Source: RPQJ01 sp963707145
Lineage (GTDB): Bacteria; Pseudomonadota; Gammaproteobacteria; Steroidobacterales; Steroidobacteraceae
DNA length: 64,000 nt
Assembly (NCBI GenBank): GCA_963707145.1
Contig: CAVPOQ010000001.1
Span: 70,953 to 134,952, forward strand
Direction of reading: 5' to 3'
The notes beneath the pieces were generated by a model, which was given only the letters and a program-made list of their open reading frames with translations, did not search any database and was not told where the DNA came from. The position numbers and the translations under genes are program-made. Shown here one piece after another: positions 53,098-63,096 of the stretch; position 1 is the first letter of the stretch, and each line of letters begins with the position of its first letter.

Positions 53098-53754
53098 ATG
53101 AGATTCGTACTGCTCGGCGCCCCCGGTTCAGGCAAGGGCACGCAGGCGCAGCGTCTGCGCGACGACAAGGGCATCCCGCAGGTCTCCTCCGGGGACCTGC
53201 TGCGCGACGCGGTGGCCCGCGGCACGGAACTCGGACTGCGGGCCAAGGCGGCCATGGATGCGGGCGAACTCGTGTCCGACGCGATCGTGCTCGGTCTGAT
53301 CCGCGAGCGGCTCGGCAGGCCGGACGCCGCGAAGGGCTTCATCCTCGACGGCTATCCGCGCAACGTCGCCCAGGCCGGGGCGCTCGACACACTGCTCGCG
53401 GACATCGGCCAGCCGATCGACGCGGTCGTGCTGATGGACGTGGACGCCGGGGCGCTGTTGCAGCGCCTGACGGGCCGGCGCAGCTGCCCGAAGTGCGGCA
53501 AGGTCTTCAACGTCTTCTCCTCGCCGTCGCCACTCGGCGATCGCTGCGACAACCACCCGGGCGAGGTCGCCCCGCAGCTCGTGCACCGCGCCGACGACCG
53601 CGAGGACGTGATTGGCAACCGCCTCAAGGTCTACGAGGCACAGACCCGGCCCCTGGTGGAGCATTACCGCGGGCGGGGATTGCTCAAGGTCGTGAACGCG
53701 GACCAGCCGGTCGAACGCGTCTACGCGGAGTTCCTGCGCGCGGCCGGCGGCTGA
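53098..53754 (+). CDS. adk: adenylate kinase
   Basis: 218 residues. P-loop GAPGSGKGTQAQ at 7-18; NMP-binding helix VSSGDLLRDAVARGTELG; DGYPRNVAQA. The long LID has SCPKCGKVFNVFSSPSPLGD followed by RCDNHP, a Cys-containing zinc-type LID. Catalytic arginines lie in LVHRADDREDVIGNRLKVYE. It keeps the ATP-AMP-ADP balance in the cytoplasm. ATG 53098 is chosen because the family starts M-R-F/I-V-L-L-G. It is divergent from pfp, with about 250 bases between. The gene is intact. Confidence 0.96.
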   Translation: MRFVLLGAPGSGKGTQAQRLRDDKGIPQVSSGDLLRDAVARGTELGLRAKAAMDAGELVSDAIVLGLIRERLGRPDAAKGFILDGYPRNVAQAGALDTLLADIGQPIDAVVLMDVDAGALLQRLTGRRSCPKCGKVFNVFSSPSPLGDRCDNHPGEVAPQLVHRADDREDVIGNRLKVYEAQTRPLVEHYRGRGLLKVVNADQPVERVYAEFLRAAGG

Positions 53755-53765
53755 GACGGCTCGCA

Positions 53766-53783
53766 CCGGCTTCGACAAGCCGG
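53766..53783. terminator. hairpin between convergent adk and rnd
   Basis: CCGGCTT-CGAC-AAGCCGG is a perfect 7-bp stem twelve bases after the adk stop and 17 bases from the rnd stop. It lacks a T-run, but its position suits a two-way terminator. Confidence 0.5.
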
Positions 53784-53799
53784 CGGGTGGTCCTGCCGA

Positions 53800-54900
53800 T
53801 CAGTCCAGCAGCGAGAGCAGCGATTCGCCGATCACGTCGCGGCGCCACCCGCCCAGCAGCGCGGAGGCCTCCCGTGGACCGAGCACCAGCGACTCGACGT
53901 CGCGGCGGGTGGCGAGCACCTCGGGACTGATCTCGAGCGTGCCGGCGACATCGCGTACGCGCTGCTGCAACTGACCGATTAGGCGCGTCTGCCCGGGCGT
54001 CGGTCGCGACGGCGGGGGCGACGGCGGGGCGTCGCCGGCGCCGGCGCGGGCCGTGACGATGAGCGACAGCAGTTCTTCGCCGCGCTTGCGGATCACGGCG
54101 GGCGGCAGCGCGCGCACCTGCTCGAGGTCGGTCGTCGTCGCCGGAGCGAGCGTCGCGAGCGCGTACAGCGCCTCGTCCGAGAGGATCCAGCCGCGCGGCT
54201 TGTCCGACGCGATCGCGCGCCGCTCGCGCCAGTCCGCGAGCGCACGAGCGACTGCCTGTTCCGCCGGCTGCAGGCGGCCAAATCCCTTGAGCCTGCGCCA
54301 CGCATCGGCGGGCTCGGTGCGGTACAGCGCGGGGTCGTCGAGCGCCGCGCATTCCTCGGCATGCCAGGGTGCGCGACCGCGTGCCTCGAGGTCCGCGGCA
54401 AGGTCGGTGTGCAGCGTCAGCAGGTGGTGCACGTCGTCGGCAGCATAGGCGAGCTGTGCCGGAGTCAGCGGACGACGCGACCAGTCGGTGCGCGTCTGGC
54501 CCTTGTCGATCGAGTGACCCAGTCGTCGCGCCACGAGTTCCGCGTAGCCCGCCTGTGGCGGCAGGCCGAGCAGCGCGGCGGCCACCTGCGTGTCGAACAC
54601 CGGCCCCGGCACCGAGCCGCCCGCGAGCAGCAGCACCTCGAGGTCCTGCCGTGCCGCGTGCAGGATCTTCGGTCGCGCGCGGTCGCAGAGCAGCGCGAGC
54701 AGCGGCGCGAGATCGATGCCCGTCAGCGGGTCCACCAGGTAGCAGTCGGCGTCGCTCGCGACCTGCACCAGGCACAACTGCGGGCGATAGGTGCTCTCGC
54801 GCATGAACTCCGTGTCCACCGCGAGCCGCGTCGCGCCGTGCAGGCGGAACACGGCCGATTCGAGTTCTGAGGAAGTGGTCACCAGCGTGGCGTCGCGCAT
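53800..54900 (-). CDS. rnd: ribonuclease D
   Basis: 366 residues. DEDD exonuclease motifs: LAVDTEFMREST (Exo I), KILHAARQDLEVLLLAGG (Exo II), and LAYAADDVHHLLTLH (Exo III, Tyr plus Asp). One HRDC domain is clear (ALADWRERRAIASDKPRGWI) and a second, weaker helical region follows to the end. RNase D trims 3' ends of tRNA precursors and other RNAs. ATG 54900 gives the family-typical start; the long open frame beyond it is the antisense of mpl. It is convergent with adk and divergent from the GTG-started membrane gene. Confidence 0.93.
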   Translation of the reverse strand: MRDATLVTTSSELESAVFRLHGATRLAVDTEFMRESTYRPQLCLVQVASDADCYLVDPLTGIDLAPLLALLCDRARPKILHAARQDLEVLLLAGGSVPGPVFDTQVAAALLGLPPQAGYAELVARRLGHSIDKGQTRTDWSRRPLTPAQLAYAADDVHHLLTLHTDLAADLEARGRAPWHAEECAALDDPALYRTEPADAWRRLKGFGRLQPAEQAVARALADWRERRAIASDKPRGWILSDEALYALATLAPATTTDLEQVRALPPAVIRKRGEELLSLIVTARAGAGDAPPSPPPSRPTPGQTRLIGQLQQRVRDVAGTLEISPEVLATRRDVESLVLGPREASALLGGWRRDVIGESLLSLLD

Positions 54901-54954
54901 TCGTGGAGGCACCTGCGTGTAGAATCGCGCCACCCACGGCGCCGCGGTCGAGAC

Positions 54955-55473
54955 GTGCAGCAGTTTCTCAGGATCTTCCTCGACATCGTACTCTGGCGCC
55001 GCGGCCCGCAGGACCTGCCGGCCTCGCGGCTGCTGCTCGCGCTTTCCATGGCCGCATACGTCGCGGTGTCCATCGCCCAGCTCGCGATGTTCACCGAGTC
55101 CACCGCGAACTGGCTGTTCTACACGGTGCTGGATCCGCTGCTGCTGCTCGGCTGGACGTGGCTCGTGCTGCGGATTCTCGGGCGCGGCGAGCGCGTCCTG
55201 CAGACAACGACCGCCGTGTTCGGCGCCAATGCCATGCTCGGGTTCGCGATGTACCTGCCGCTGCAGGTGCTGCTCGCGGCGAGCGGCGCGGGACCCGCCT
55301 CGGGCCTCGCGCAGGTGGTCGCATGGCTGCAGGTGATCGCCTTCGCGCTCGTGACCGGACGGATCCTCAAGTTCGCCACGGACACCAACCTGTTCACGGG
55401 CATCATGGTGGCGCTGACGTACATCGTGCTGGTCATCATGCTGCTGGCGAGACTGCGCGGGGCGGGAGGCTGA
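54955..55473 (+). CDS. integral membrane protein upstream of mpl (function unknown)
   Basis: 172 residues starting at GTG. At least four hydrophobic helices (LLLALSMAAYVAVSIAQLAM, WLFYTVLDPLLLLGWTWLVL, VFGANAMLGFAMYLPLQVLL, TGIMVALTYIVLVIMLLARL). No charged catalytic residues stand out inside the helices. The pattern resembles Yip1-like small membrane proteins, but I cannot name a family. The stop is three bases before the mpl start, so it is co-transcribed with mpl, which may place it in envelope metabolism. Confidence 0.75.
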   Translation: MQQFLRIFLDIVLWRRGPQDLPASRLLLALSMAAYVAVSIAQLAMFTESTANWLFYTVLDPLLLLGWTWLVLRILGRGERVLQTTTAVFGANAMLGFAMYLPLQVLLAASGAGPASGLAQVVAWLQVIAFALVTGRILKFATDTNLFTGIMVALTYIVLVIMLLARLRGAGG

Positions 55474-55476
55474 AGC

Positions 55477-56863
55477 ATGCACCTGCACATCATCGGCATC
55501 GCAGGCACGTTCATGGGCGGCATCGCCGCGCTGGCGCGCGCCGCGGGGCACCGGGTCACGGGCTCCGACCGCAACGTCTACCCGCCGATGAGCACGCAGC
55601 TCGAGGCGCTCGGCATCGACCTCATCGAGGGCTACTCGCCCGACCAGCTCGCGCTCGCGCCCGACGTGTTCGTGATCGGCAACGTCATGAGCCGCGGCAA
55701 CCCGCTCGTCGAGGCGATCCTCGACAGCGGCCGGCGCTACGAGTCGGGCCCCGAATGGCTGGCGCGCAACGTGCTCGCGGACCGCTGGGTGATGGGCGTC
55801 GCCGGCACGCACGGCAAGACCACGACCACGAGCCTGCTCGCCTGGATCCTCGAGCACGCGGGCCTCGAGCCCGGCTTTCTGGTGGGCGGCGTGCCGCTCG
55901 ACTTCGGGGTGAGCGCGCGCCTCGGCGCCGGCCGCCACTTCGTGGTCGAGGCCGACGAGTACGACACCGCGTTCTTCGACAAGCGCGCGAAGTTCGTTCA
56001 CTACCGGCCGCGCACCGCGATCCTGAACAACCTCGAGCACGACCACGCCGACATCTACCCCGACGTGGCCTCGATCCAGCGGCAGTTTCACTTCCTGCTG
56101 CGCAGCGTGCCGGGTAACGGCCGGCTGGTGGTCAATGCCGCCGACCGTCACCTCGCCGAAGTCCTCGAGATGGGTTGCTGGACGCCGGTCGAGCGCTTCA
56201 CCGCCGCGGATGTCCGTGCCGACCGACTGGCGCGTGATTGCGGAGCCGGGCTCGGGCTACGCGCGCTTCGCGATCCTGCATGGCGAGCGGACCGTGGGCG
56301 AGGTGGAGTGGGACACCTTTGGCCGCCACAACGCCGAGAACGCGCTCGCGGCGCTGGTCGCGGCCTGCCACGCCGGGGTGGACGAACAGGCGGCGCTCGA
56401 GGCCCTGCGCCGCTTCGGTGGCGTACGCCGCCGACTGGAACTGCGCGGCACCGTGGGCGGTGTGGCGGTGTACGACGATTTCGCCCACCACCCGACGGCG
56501 ATTGCCACGACGCTCGAGGGCGTGCGCCGCACCGCGGCGGGCGGTCGCGTGATCGCAGTCCTCGAGCCGCGCTCGAACACGATGAAGCTCGGCACGCACC
56601 GGGCTGCGCTCGCGGAATCGCTGCGCGGCGCGGACCGCGTGTTCGTGTACCGCTCGGCCGAGGTCCGCTGGGACGTGGCCGAGGCCCTGCTGCCACTCGG
56701 GGAACTTGCGGTGGTGCACGACGATCTCGAGCGCCTCACGGCCGCGATCGTCGCCGCCACCCGGCCGGGCGACCGACTGGTGCTGATGAGCAATGGATCC
56801 TTCGGCGGGTTGCACGAGCGGCTGCTGGCCGCGCTCGCTGCCCGCGCCGACGGGCGGGCGTGA
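55477..56863 (+). CDS. mpl: UDP-N-acetylmuramate:L-Ala-gamma-D-Glu-meso-DAP ligase, one frameshift
   Basis: About 460 residues after one break. Frame one carries the N-terminal dinucleotide-type loop (LHIIGIAGTFMGGIAALARA), the ATP loop GVAGTHGKTTTTSLLAWILE, FVVEADEYDTAFFDKRAKFV and AILNNLEHDHADIYPDVASI. Between about 56200 and 56235 the reading moves to another frame that starts in the VPTDWRVIAEPG region and continues with GRHNAENALAALVA, VYDDFAHHPTAIATTLEG and the C-terminal domain. All Mur-ligase motifs are thus present. Mpl reattaches recycled murein tripeptide to UDP-MurNAc. Mpl is not usually essential, so decay is possible, but the rest of the gene looks well conserved. Confidence 0.88.
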
Positions 56864-57451
56864 GTGGACGCGTCCGGCGAGATCCCGCTGTTCCCGCTCG
56901 GCACGGTGCTGTTCCCGGGTGGACCCCTGTCGCTGCGCATCTTCGAGACGCGCTACATCGACCTCGTGCGGCGCTGCCTGCGCGAGGACTCCGGCTTCGG
57001 CGTCGTGCTGATCCGCGACGGCGCGGAGGCGGGCGGCCCGGCGAAGACCTTCGACGTAGGCACCTTCGCGCGCATCGTGGATTTCTCGCAGCAGCCCGAC
57101 GGCCTGCTCGGCATCCGCGCAGCGGGTGAGCGACGCTTCCGGATCCTCGAACGACGGCGCGCGCGCGACGGCCTGAACCTCGCCGACGTGGCATGGCTGG
57201 CCGACGATCGGCCGCAGCCGCTGCCCGAGGAGTTCGCTGAACTCGGGCCCACACTGGAGGCGATCCTCGACCAGGCGGGTGAGCCCTACACCTCGCTGGA
57301 GCGGCGCCCCGACGACGCCGCCTGGGTATCGGCGCGGCTCGCGGAGATCCTGCCGGTGCCGTCGGTGCACAAGCAGCACTGCCTCGAACTCGACGACCCG
57401 CTCGAGCGGTTGCGCTACCTGCGGCCGATGTTCGAGATCGGCCGCCGCTGA
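56864..57451 (+). CDS. Lon substrate-binding-domain (LonN-type) protein
   Basis: 195 residues starting at a GTG that follows the mpl stop directly. EIPLFPLGTVLFPGGPLSLR and IFETRYIDLVRRCLRED are the hallmark of the Lon N-terminal substrate-binding domain. VGTFARIVDFSQQPDGLLGI completes the fold. No ATPase or protease part follows. Stand-alone LonN proteins are widespread; some act in chaperone or ubiquitin-like systems, but the bacterial role is unsettled. Tight spacing makes it co-translated with mpl. Confidence 0.9.
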   Translation: MDASGEIPLFPLGTVLFPGGPLSLRIFETRYIDLVRRCLREDSGFGVVLIRDGAEAGGPAKTFDVGTFARIVDFSQQPDGLLGIRAAGERRFRILERRRARDGLNLADVAWLADDRPQPLPEEFAELGPTLEAILDQAGEPYTSLERRPDDAAWVSARLAEILPVPSVHKQHCLELDDPLERLRYLRPMFEIGRR

Positions 57452-57498
57452 GCCGCGCGGCGCATCGGGCAGGAACCGGGCCGGGCTAGAATGGCGCG

Positions 57499-59701
57499 AT
57501 GACCAGGGACGATCAGCCAGCCGCGCCGGCGCAGCGTGCGGCGTCCGGCCCGGACGGAACCGGGCAGCGCCCGCTGCGGATCCTGCACGTGATCCTCTCG
57601 CGCGGCTTCGCGGGCTCCGAGCGCGCGGCGGCCGAGGCCTGCGCGGCGCTGTCGCGGCGGCACACGGTGGCGCTCGTCGTGCGCAGCGATCATCGCGGCC
57701 GCGGCGGCGCGAGCATCCGCGACGAACTCGAGCCCGGCATCGAGGTGTTCGAGGTCCCGGCGCGCCTCGGCACCCAGGGCCGCCTCGAGGAGATCCTGCG
57801 GAGCTGGTCCCCCGACGTCGTCCACACGCACCTGCGCCGCGGCACCCGCTACATCGCGCGCATCGGCCTCGCGGACGTCGGGCTGCCGCGGGCGGTCCAC
57901 GTCGCGACCCTGCACCTGTCGATCAATGGCCCGCACTACCTGCAGACCGACGGCCTCATCTGCATTTCCGACTGGCAGGTCGGGACCGTCCCGAAGGACT
58001 ATCCCGGCCGCGTGTTCCTGGTGCCGAACTCGCTGCTGCCCAACCCGTCGTTGCCGGCGGAGCGGATCCGCGAGCTGCGCGCCTCGCTCGGCGCCGGCGA
58101 CGACGACTACCTGATCGGCGGCGTTGGGCGGCTGGCGCGGCGCAAGGGTTTCGACCTGTTGATCCGTGCGTTCGAGCGGGCGGAGGTTCCGGGCGCGCGC
58201 CTCGTGATCGTCGGCGAGGGCCGCGAGCGGTGGCGCCTGGGGCGGCTCGCCGGCGGGCGCGTGCTGTTCACGGGTTTCCGCCGCGACGTGAAGGACCTCT
58301 ACCAGGCCCTCGACCTGTTCGTGTGCCCATCGAGCTACGAGCCTTTCGGTCGCGTGATCGCCGAGGCGCTCGACGGCGGGACACCCGTGATCGCGACCGA
58401 CGCGCAGGGCCCGCACGACCTCGCGCAGCGCTATCCGGTCGAGCTGGTGCCCCGCGACGACGTGGACGCCCTCGCGGCCGCGCTGCGCGGGGCGGCCGCG
58501 CGTGGCCGCGTGCGGGTGGGCAGCGACCTCGGCGAATTCGCCATGGACCGCATCGCGCTGCGCATCGAGGATGCGTACCGCGCGGTGCTCGATGCGAAGC
58601 GGGGTGCCGGAGCGGGGCCGTCGCGCTACCTGTTCGCACCCGTCTCCGGGCCCGGCGGCGCCGGCGAGCTGATGCGCAGCCTGATCATCGCGCGCGAACT
58701 GGCATGCGCCGAGCCCGAGGCGGACATCCGCTTCCTCGTGAACCGCGCGGCCGTGTTCCGCGAGGCCGTGAACTTTCCCATCATCGACTGCGACAACTCG
58801 CCGACCAACAGCACGCGCCAGGTGCTCGCGGCGATCGAGTCCTTCCGCCCGCACGTCATGGTGTTCGACAACTCCGGCCGCACGGCGCAGCTGCGCGCGG
58901 CGCAGCGCGCCGGCGCGCGACTGGTGTTCTCCAGCCGCGCCCCGAAGCTGCGCTGGAAGGCCTTCCGCCTCAAGTGGATGCGCCTGCTGTCCGAGCACTG
59001 GATCGTGTTCCCGACCTTCGTGACCGGCGGGCTCACCTGGCTCGAGCGCCAGAAGATGCGGTTGTTCCCGGACTACACCGTGCGACGGCTCGACACGCTG
59101 TTCACGCCCTCGGAGCCCGGGGCGCGTCGCGCCTGGCTTGCCCGGTACGGTCTCGAGAGCGGCGCCTACGTCGTGTTCGTGCCGGGCGGTCGCAGCGAGG
59201 GTCAGCGCATCGCGGAGCCGGCCGAGCATTTCATCGCGGCGGCGCGCCGCTTCGTCGCGGCCACGGGTTATCGCTCGGTGGTGCTGACGGGGCGCAAGGC
59301 GCCACCTGCCGATGCGTCGGAGCAATCCGATGCTGCTGCCGCGCATCGGGCCGGAGGAGGTGCAGCACCTGCTCGCGGACGCGGCCTTCGTGGTGAGTAA
59401 CGGCGGTACGACGATGATCCACACGCTGGCGCACGGTCGGCCGCTGGTGGCCGTGCCGCTGGCCGGCGACCAGGACCGCCGCATCCGCCGCGCTGCCCGC
59501 CTCGAGATCGCCGTGAGCGCGCCGCCAGACGCCGAGGCGATCGCCGCGGCAGCCGCCGCGCTGCTCGCCGATGCCGGGCGGCGCGAGGCCATGCCCCTGC
59601 GGATCGCCCAACTCGGGATCGCCAACGGCGTGGGCGAGGCGGTCGCGGCGCTGCGGGCGCTGGCGACACGTGCAGCGGCCGCGATGGACGGCCGTCCCTA
59701 A
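57499..59701 (+). CDS. two-module glycosyltransferase (GT4-like + GT28/MurG-like), one frameshift
   Basis: About 734 residues once a break near 59300-59315 is bridged. Module 1 (about 20-375) is a GT4-type GT-B enzyme: LHVILSRGFAGSERAAAEAC, GGVGRLARRKGFDLLIRAFE, and the C-terminal sugar-nucleotide motif CPSSYEPFGRVIAEALDGGT. Module 2 (about 375-734) begins YLFAPVSGPGGAGELMRSLI and resembles a MurG/GT28-like enzyme. After the break it ends with LADAAFVVSNGGTTMIHTLA and GRPLVAVPLAGDQDRRIRR, matching the GT28 donor-site loop. The fusion would add two sugars, or act and regulate in one chain, probably on a lipid-linked or surface glycan. Cytoplasmic side. The acceptor is unknown. Confidence 0.8.
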
Positions 59702-60969
59702 GCGCGCCCCAGCTCCTCGCGCAGGTCGGCCACGAATACCTGCCGCACGCCGTCGGGACAGGCGTTGAAGGCGACGCGGCAATAGGCGCGATCCCAGGCC
59801 GGGTGCGGGTCGATGCGCAGCGCGCCGGTCCTGCGCTCGGCCTCGGGCCGCGTGCGGATGCGCACCAGGGTCGTGTCGCTGCCAGAGCGCAGGTCCACGA
59901 GGCGGATCGGTGCGGTGCCGTCGCCGAAGGCCACGGGCTCGGTCACGTAGGCGTCGGTGAGCAGGTGGCAGCCGTCCGGATGCAGCGTCGGGTGCCCGGA
60001 GCCGCGCACCGCCGGCACCAGCGTCTCGCAGGTCGAGCCGTCGCGCGACAGCCGGGCGAAGCGCAGGCCGTCGCCCTGCGTATTGAGGTTCATCAGCACG
60101 TGCTCGCCGTCGGGGCACCAGTTGGGGTGGTGACCACCGCGGGCCCAGCGCTCGGCCGAAACCGCGACGCGGATGTCGCCGCCGTCGGCGTCCATCGTCA
60201 GCACCTGCTTCGCCCCGTGGCGCTTCTTGCGCTTCCACGGCAGCCAGCTGCGCGGCAGCCATCGCAGGACGAACATGAGCCGCGTGCCCTGCGGATTCCA
60301 CTTCACGTGGAAGCCGAACCAGTCGCCGCGGCCGCCGCGCACCCCGGCCAGCGCAGGTCCGGCCTGCTCGACGAGGTGCGCGATCGACACCAGCAGCCGC
60401 GACTCGCCGCTGTCGAGGTCCGTGAGCCAGATGCCGTCGTCGACCGGCGCATCCCGGTTCTCCGGGACGTAGCGGCGCGGCACCACGACGCCGTAGCCAC
60501 GCTGCGTGACGGCCGTGCGGCGCAGGCACGGGCTCGCAGCCCAGCGGCCGTCGGGCGAGACGGAGTACACGGTGCCGCCGAGCCGCAGCGCTGCGCCGCT
60601 CGCGGGGTCGAGCCGCACGCCGAAGGGCACCCAGTCGCGCGTGTCGAGGTCGTTGTAGAGCAGCGTGTGGTCGTCCGCGCCCCACTGCAGCTGCGCACCG
60701 AGCTGCACGTCCCAGCCGCGGGTGTCGGCGACGACGCGCGTCTCACCCGTTTCCAGGTCGACGAGCACGATCTCGGCGACGTCGCCCGGCTCCGCCAGCC
60801 GGTCCTCGAACGGCAGTCGCGTCAGCGCCAGGTAGCGCCCCGAGGGGCTGAACGGCGAACTGTCGTAGTAGCGGTGGATGTAGCCGCCGCCGCCCGGCGT
60901 CACGCAGTGCACCGGCACGCGCGGCGTGAAGCCGCGGTAGGCGGGGAAGGGGCCGTCGAGCGTGCGCAT
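59698..60969 (-). CDS. PD40/TolB-type beta-propeller protein, cytoplasmic
   Basis: 423 residues from ATG 60969; ten further codons lie upstream. No signal peptide. At least five propeller blades carry PD40-like motifs (DSSPFSPSGRYLALTRLPFE, GTVYSVSPDGRWAASPCLRR, HHPNWCPDGEHVLMNLN, HPTLHPDGCHLLTDAY). HVKWNPQGTRLMFVLRW resembles oligogalacturonate-lyase-like propellers, which bind sugar acids with Mn2+. Its stop overlaps the glycosyltransferase stop by four bases in convergent orientation. Near glycan genes, a glycan-related role is possible but unproven. Confidence 0.7.
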   Translation of the reverse strand: MRTLDGPFPAYRGFTPRVPVHCVTPGGGGYIHRYYDSSPFSPSGRYLALTRLPFEDRLAEPGDVAEIVLVDLETGETRVVADTRGWDVQLGAQLQWGADDHTLLYNDLDTRDWVPFGVRLDPASGAALRLGGTVYSVSPDGRWAASPCLRRTAVTQRGYGVVVPRRYVPENRDAPVDDGIWLTDLDSGESRLLVSIAHLVEQAGPALAGVRGGRGDWFGFHVKWNPQGTRLMFVLRWLPRSWLPWKRKKRHGAKQVLTMDADGGDIRVAVSAERWARGGHHPNWCPDGEHVLMNLNTQGDGLRFARLSRDGSTCETLVPAVRGSGHPTLHPDGCHLLTDAYVTEPVAFGDGTAPIRLVDLRSGSDTTLVRIRTRPEAERRTGALRIDPHPAWDRAYCRVAFNACPDGVRQVFVADLREELGRA

Positions 60970-61060
60970 GTCCGGCGGTCGCTGGGATCGGGGGGGCACA
61001 TCCTACGCCGCGCCGCGCCGCCGCGTGTAGAGTGCTCGCAGCCAAACCCCCGGGCGAATC

Positions 61061-61666
61061 ATGCTGCGTTCCCTCGTCTCGCGCTTCACCGACCTCACGC
61101 ACGGCAAGCGGATCGTGTTCCTCGCGATCAACAAGACGGGCTCGAGCAGCCTGTGGACCTGGATGGACGAGCAGGGCGTCCCCTATCTGATGAACCGCTA
61201 CCGCGAGGACGAGGCGCGCAAGCTGCGCATCATCGCCGAAGTGAAGCGCAAGGGGTTGCCGTGCTTCACCGTCGTGCGCAATCCCTGGGCGCGCGCAGTG
61301 TCGAGCTGGAAGTGGTGCATGCAGGAGAAGGGACTCGCGCCCTGCAGCTTCGAGGAGTTCCTGCGCATCCCGCTCGAGGGCATGACCGAGCAGCAGCGCT
61401 TCCACACGCTGCCGCAGTGGCGGCATGTCGTCGACGACCACGGCGGCATCGACTACCTCGCCCACGTCGGGCGGCTCGAAAACATCGATGCCACGCGCGA
61501 CTGGCTCGCCGACACGCTCGGGCTGCCGCGTCCCGGCGCGCTGCCGCATCTCAAGAAGAGTGGCAGCGCCGACTACGCGCAGCACTACACGCCGGTCACG
61601 CGCGCGCTGGTGGCGGAGACCTTCCGACGCGACTTCGAGCTGTTCGACTACCCGCTGGATCCCTAG
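61061..61666 (+). CDS. sulfotransferase-family protein
   Basis: 201 residues. RIVFLAINKTGSSSLWTWM holds the 5'-phosphosulfate loop (K-T-G-S-S), and CFTVVRNPWARAVSSWKWCM gives the 3'-phosphate-binding Arg and Ser. This matches the PAPS-dependent sulfotransferase group that acts on carbohydrates (sulfotransferase family 2-like). It should add sulfate to a sugar or glycolipid. It is near the two-module glycosyltransferase, so a sulfated surface glycan is a reasonable guess. A short form compared with animal enzymes, but complete. The start ATG at 61061 is the obvious one. Confidence 0.85.
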   Translation: MLRSLVSRFTDLTHGKRIVFLAINKTGSSSLWTWMDEQGVPYLMNRYREDEARKLRIIAEVKRKGLPCFTVVRNPWARAVSSWKWCMQEKGLAPCSFEEFLRIPLEGMTEQQRFHTLPQWRHVVDDHGGIDYLAHVGRLENIDATRDWLADTLGLPRPGALPHLKKSGSADYAQHYTPVTRALVAETFRRDFELFDYPLDP

Positions 61667-61727
61667 CGCGGGAGTGCCGCGACGTTTCCCGGCAGCGCCC
61701 GGCGCCGGTCGAGGCAACCCGGGCCGG

Positions 61728-62996
61728 TCAGATCCGCGCGAACACCCGCGCCGCGGCCGCGATCGTCGCGTCGATGTCGGCGTCGCTGTGCGCCGCCGAG
61801 ACGAAGCCCGCCTCGAAGGCCGACGGCGCGAGATACACGCCCTCGGCCAGCATGCCGTGGAAGAAGCGCTTGAAGCGCTCGACGTCGCACGTGGTGGCCT
61901 CCGCGTACGTGGTCACGCGCGGCGCGGACGTGAAGAACAGGCCGAACATGCCGCAGACGTGGTTGGTGGCGAGCGGTACGCCGGCGCTGTCTGCGGCCGC
62001 CTTGATGCCATGCACCAGGCGATCGGTGGTGGCCGCGAGCGCCGCATGGAAGCCCGGCGCGTCGAGGCCGTCGAGCGTCGCGAGGCCCGCCGCCATCGCG
62101 ACCGGGTTCCCCGACAGCGTGCCGGCCTGGTAGACGGGTCCAAGCGGCGCAATGTGTTCCATGATCTCGCGTCGGCCGCCGAAGGCGCCCACCGGCATGC
62201 CGCCGCCCACGATCTTGCCGAGCGTCGTGAGATCGGGCTTCATGCCGTAGAGCTGCTGCGCGCCGCCCTTCGCCACGCGAAAGCCGGTCATCACCTCGTC
62301 GAAGATCAGCACCGCGCCGTGCTTCGTGCACTCCTCGCGCAGGGTCTCGAGAAAGCCCGGCACCGGCGGGATGCAGTTCATGTTGCCGGCCACCGGCTCG
62401 ACGATCACGCAGGCCACCTGCCCGCCGATCTCCGCGAACGCCGCGCGCACCTGCGCCGCGTCGTTGTAGGCGAGGGTGATGGTGTGGGCCGCGAGTTCGG
62501 GCGGCACGCCGGGCGAGGTCGGTACGCCGAGTGTGAGCATGCCCGAGCCTGCCTTCACCAGCAGCGAGTCGGAGTGGCCGTGGTAGCAGCCCTCGAACTT
62601 GATGATCTTGTTGCGCTTCGTGAAGCCGCGGGCGAGGCGGATCGCGCTCATGGTCGCCTCGGTGCCGGAGCTGCACATGCGGATCAGCTCGATCGACGGC
62701 ACCAGCCCGATGATCCGGCGCGCAACCACGGTCTCGAGCTCGGTGGGCGCGCCGAAGGACAGCCCGTGTTCCGCGGTGCGCTGCACGGCGCCGATCACAT
62801 CCGGGTGCGCGTGGCCCAGAATCATCGGGCCCCACGAGCCCACGTAGTCGATGAACTCGCGGCCGTCCGCGGCCCAGACCCGCGAACCCCTGGCGCGCGC
62901 GAAGAAGATCGGCTCCCCGCCCACGCCGCGGAAGGCGCGCACCGGCGAGTTCACCCCGCCGGGAATGTACTTGCAGGCTTCGGTGTACAGGCTCAC
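61728..62996 (-). CDS. hemL: glutamate-1-semialdehyde 2,1-aminomutase
   Basis: 422 residues from GTG. KYIPGGVNSPVRAFRGVGGE and IDYVGSWGPMILGHAHPDVI are diagnostic for HemL. The PLP site includes MCSSGTEATMSAIRLARGFT, IFDEVMTGFRVAKGG, and the Schiff-base Lys in GKIVGGGMPVGAFGG near residue 265. It makes 5-aminolevulinate in the C5 tetrapyrrole route. Divergent from the rubredoxin gene with about 100 bases between. Intact and full length. Confidence 0.96.
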   Translation of the reverse strand: MSLYTEACKYIPGGVNSPVRAFRGVGGEPIFFARARGSRVWAADGREFIDYVGSWGPMILGHAHPDVIGAVQRTAEHGLSFGAPTELETVVARRIIGLVPSIELIRMCSSGTEATMSAIRLARGFTKRNKIIKFEGCYHGHSDSLLVKAGSGMLTLGVPTSPGVPPELAAHTITLAYNDAAQVRAAFAEIGGQVACVIVEPVAGNMNCIPPVPGFLETLREECTKHGAVLIFDEVMTGFRVAKGGAQQLYGMKPDLTTLGKIVGGGMPVGAFGGRREIMEHIAPLGPVYQAGTLSGNPVAMAAGLATLDGLDAPGFHAALAATTDRLVHGIKAAADSAGVPLATNHVCGMFGLFFTSAPRVTTYAEATTCDVERFKRFFHGMLAEGVYLAPSAFEAGFVSAAHSDADIDATIAAAARVFARI

Positions 62997-63096
62997 GGCG
63001 GGCTCCAGCAGGCGGCGCGGCCGCGTAGTCTAGCAAGGGCGGCGCGCGGGACCGTACCATCGCGGCCGGCCCGCAGCGGGCCGTCGAGGTGTGCCC

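Noticed and set aside
55901..56151. Extension of the RNase D reading frame upstream through mpl
   Set aside because: RNase D begins at ATG 54900 by family length; the upstream part is antisense to mpl and has no conserved features.
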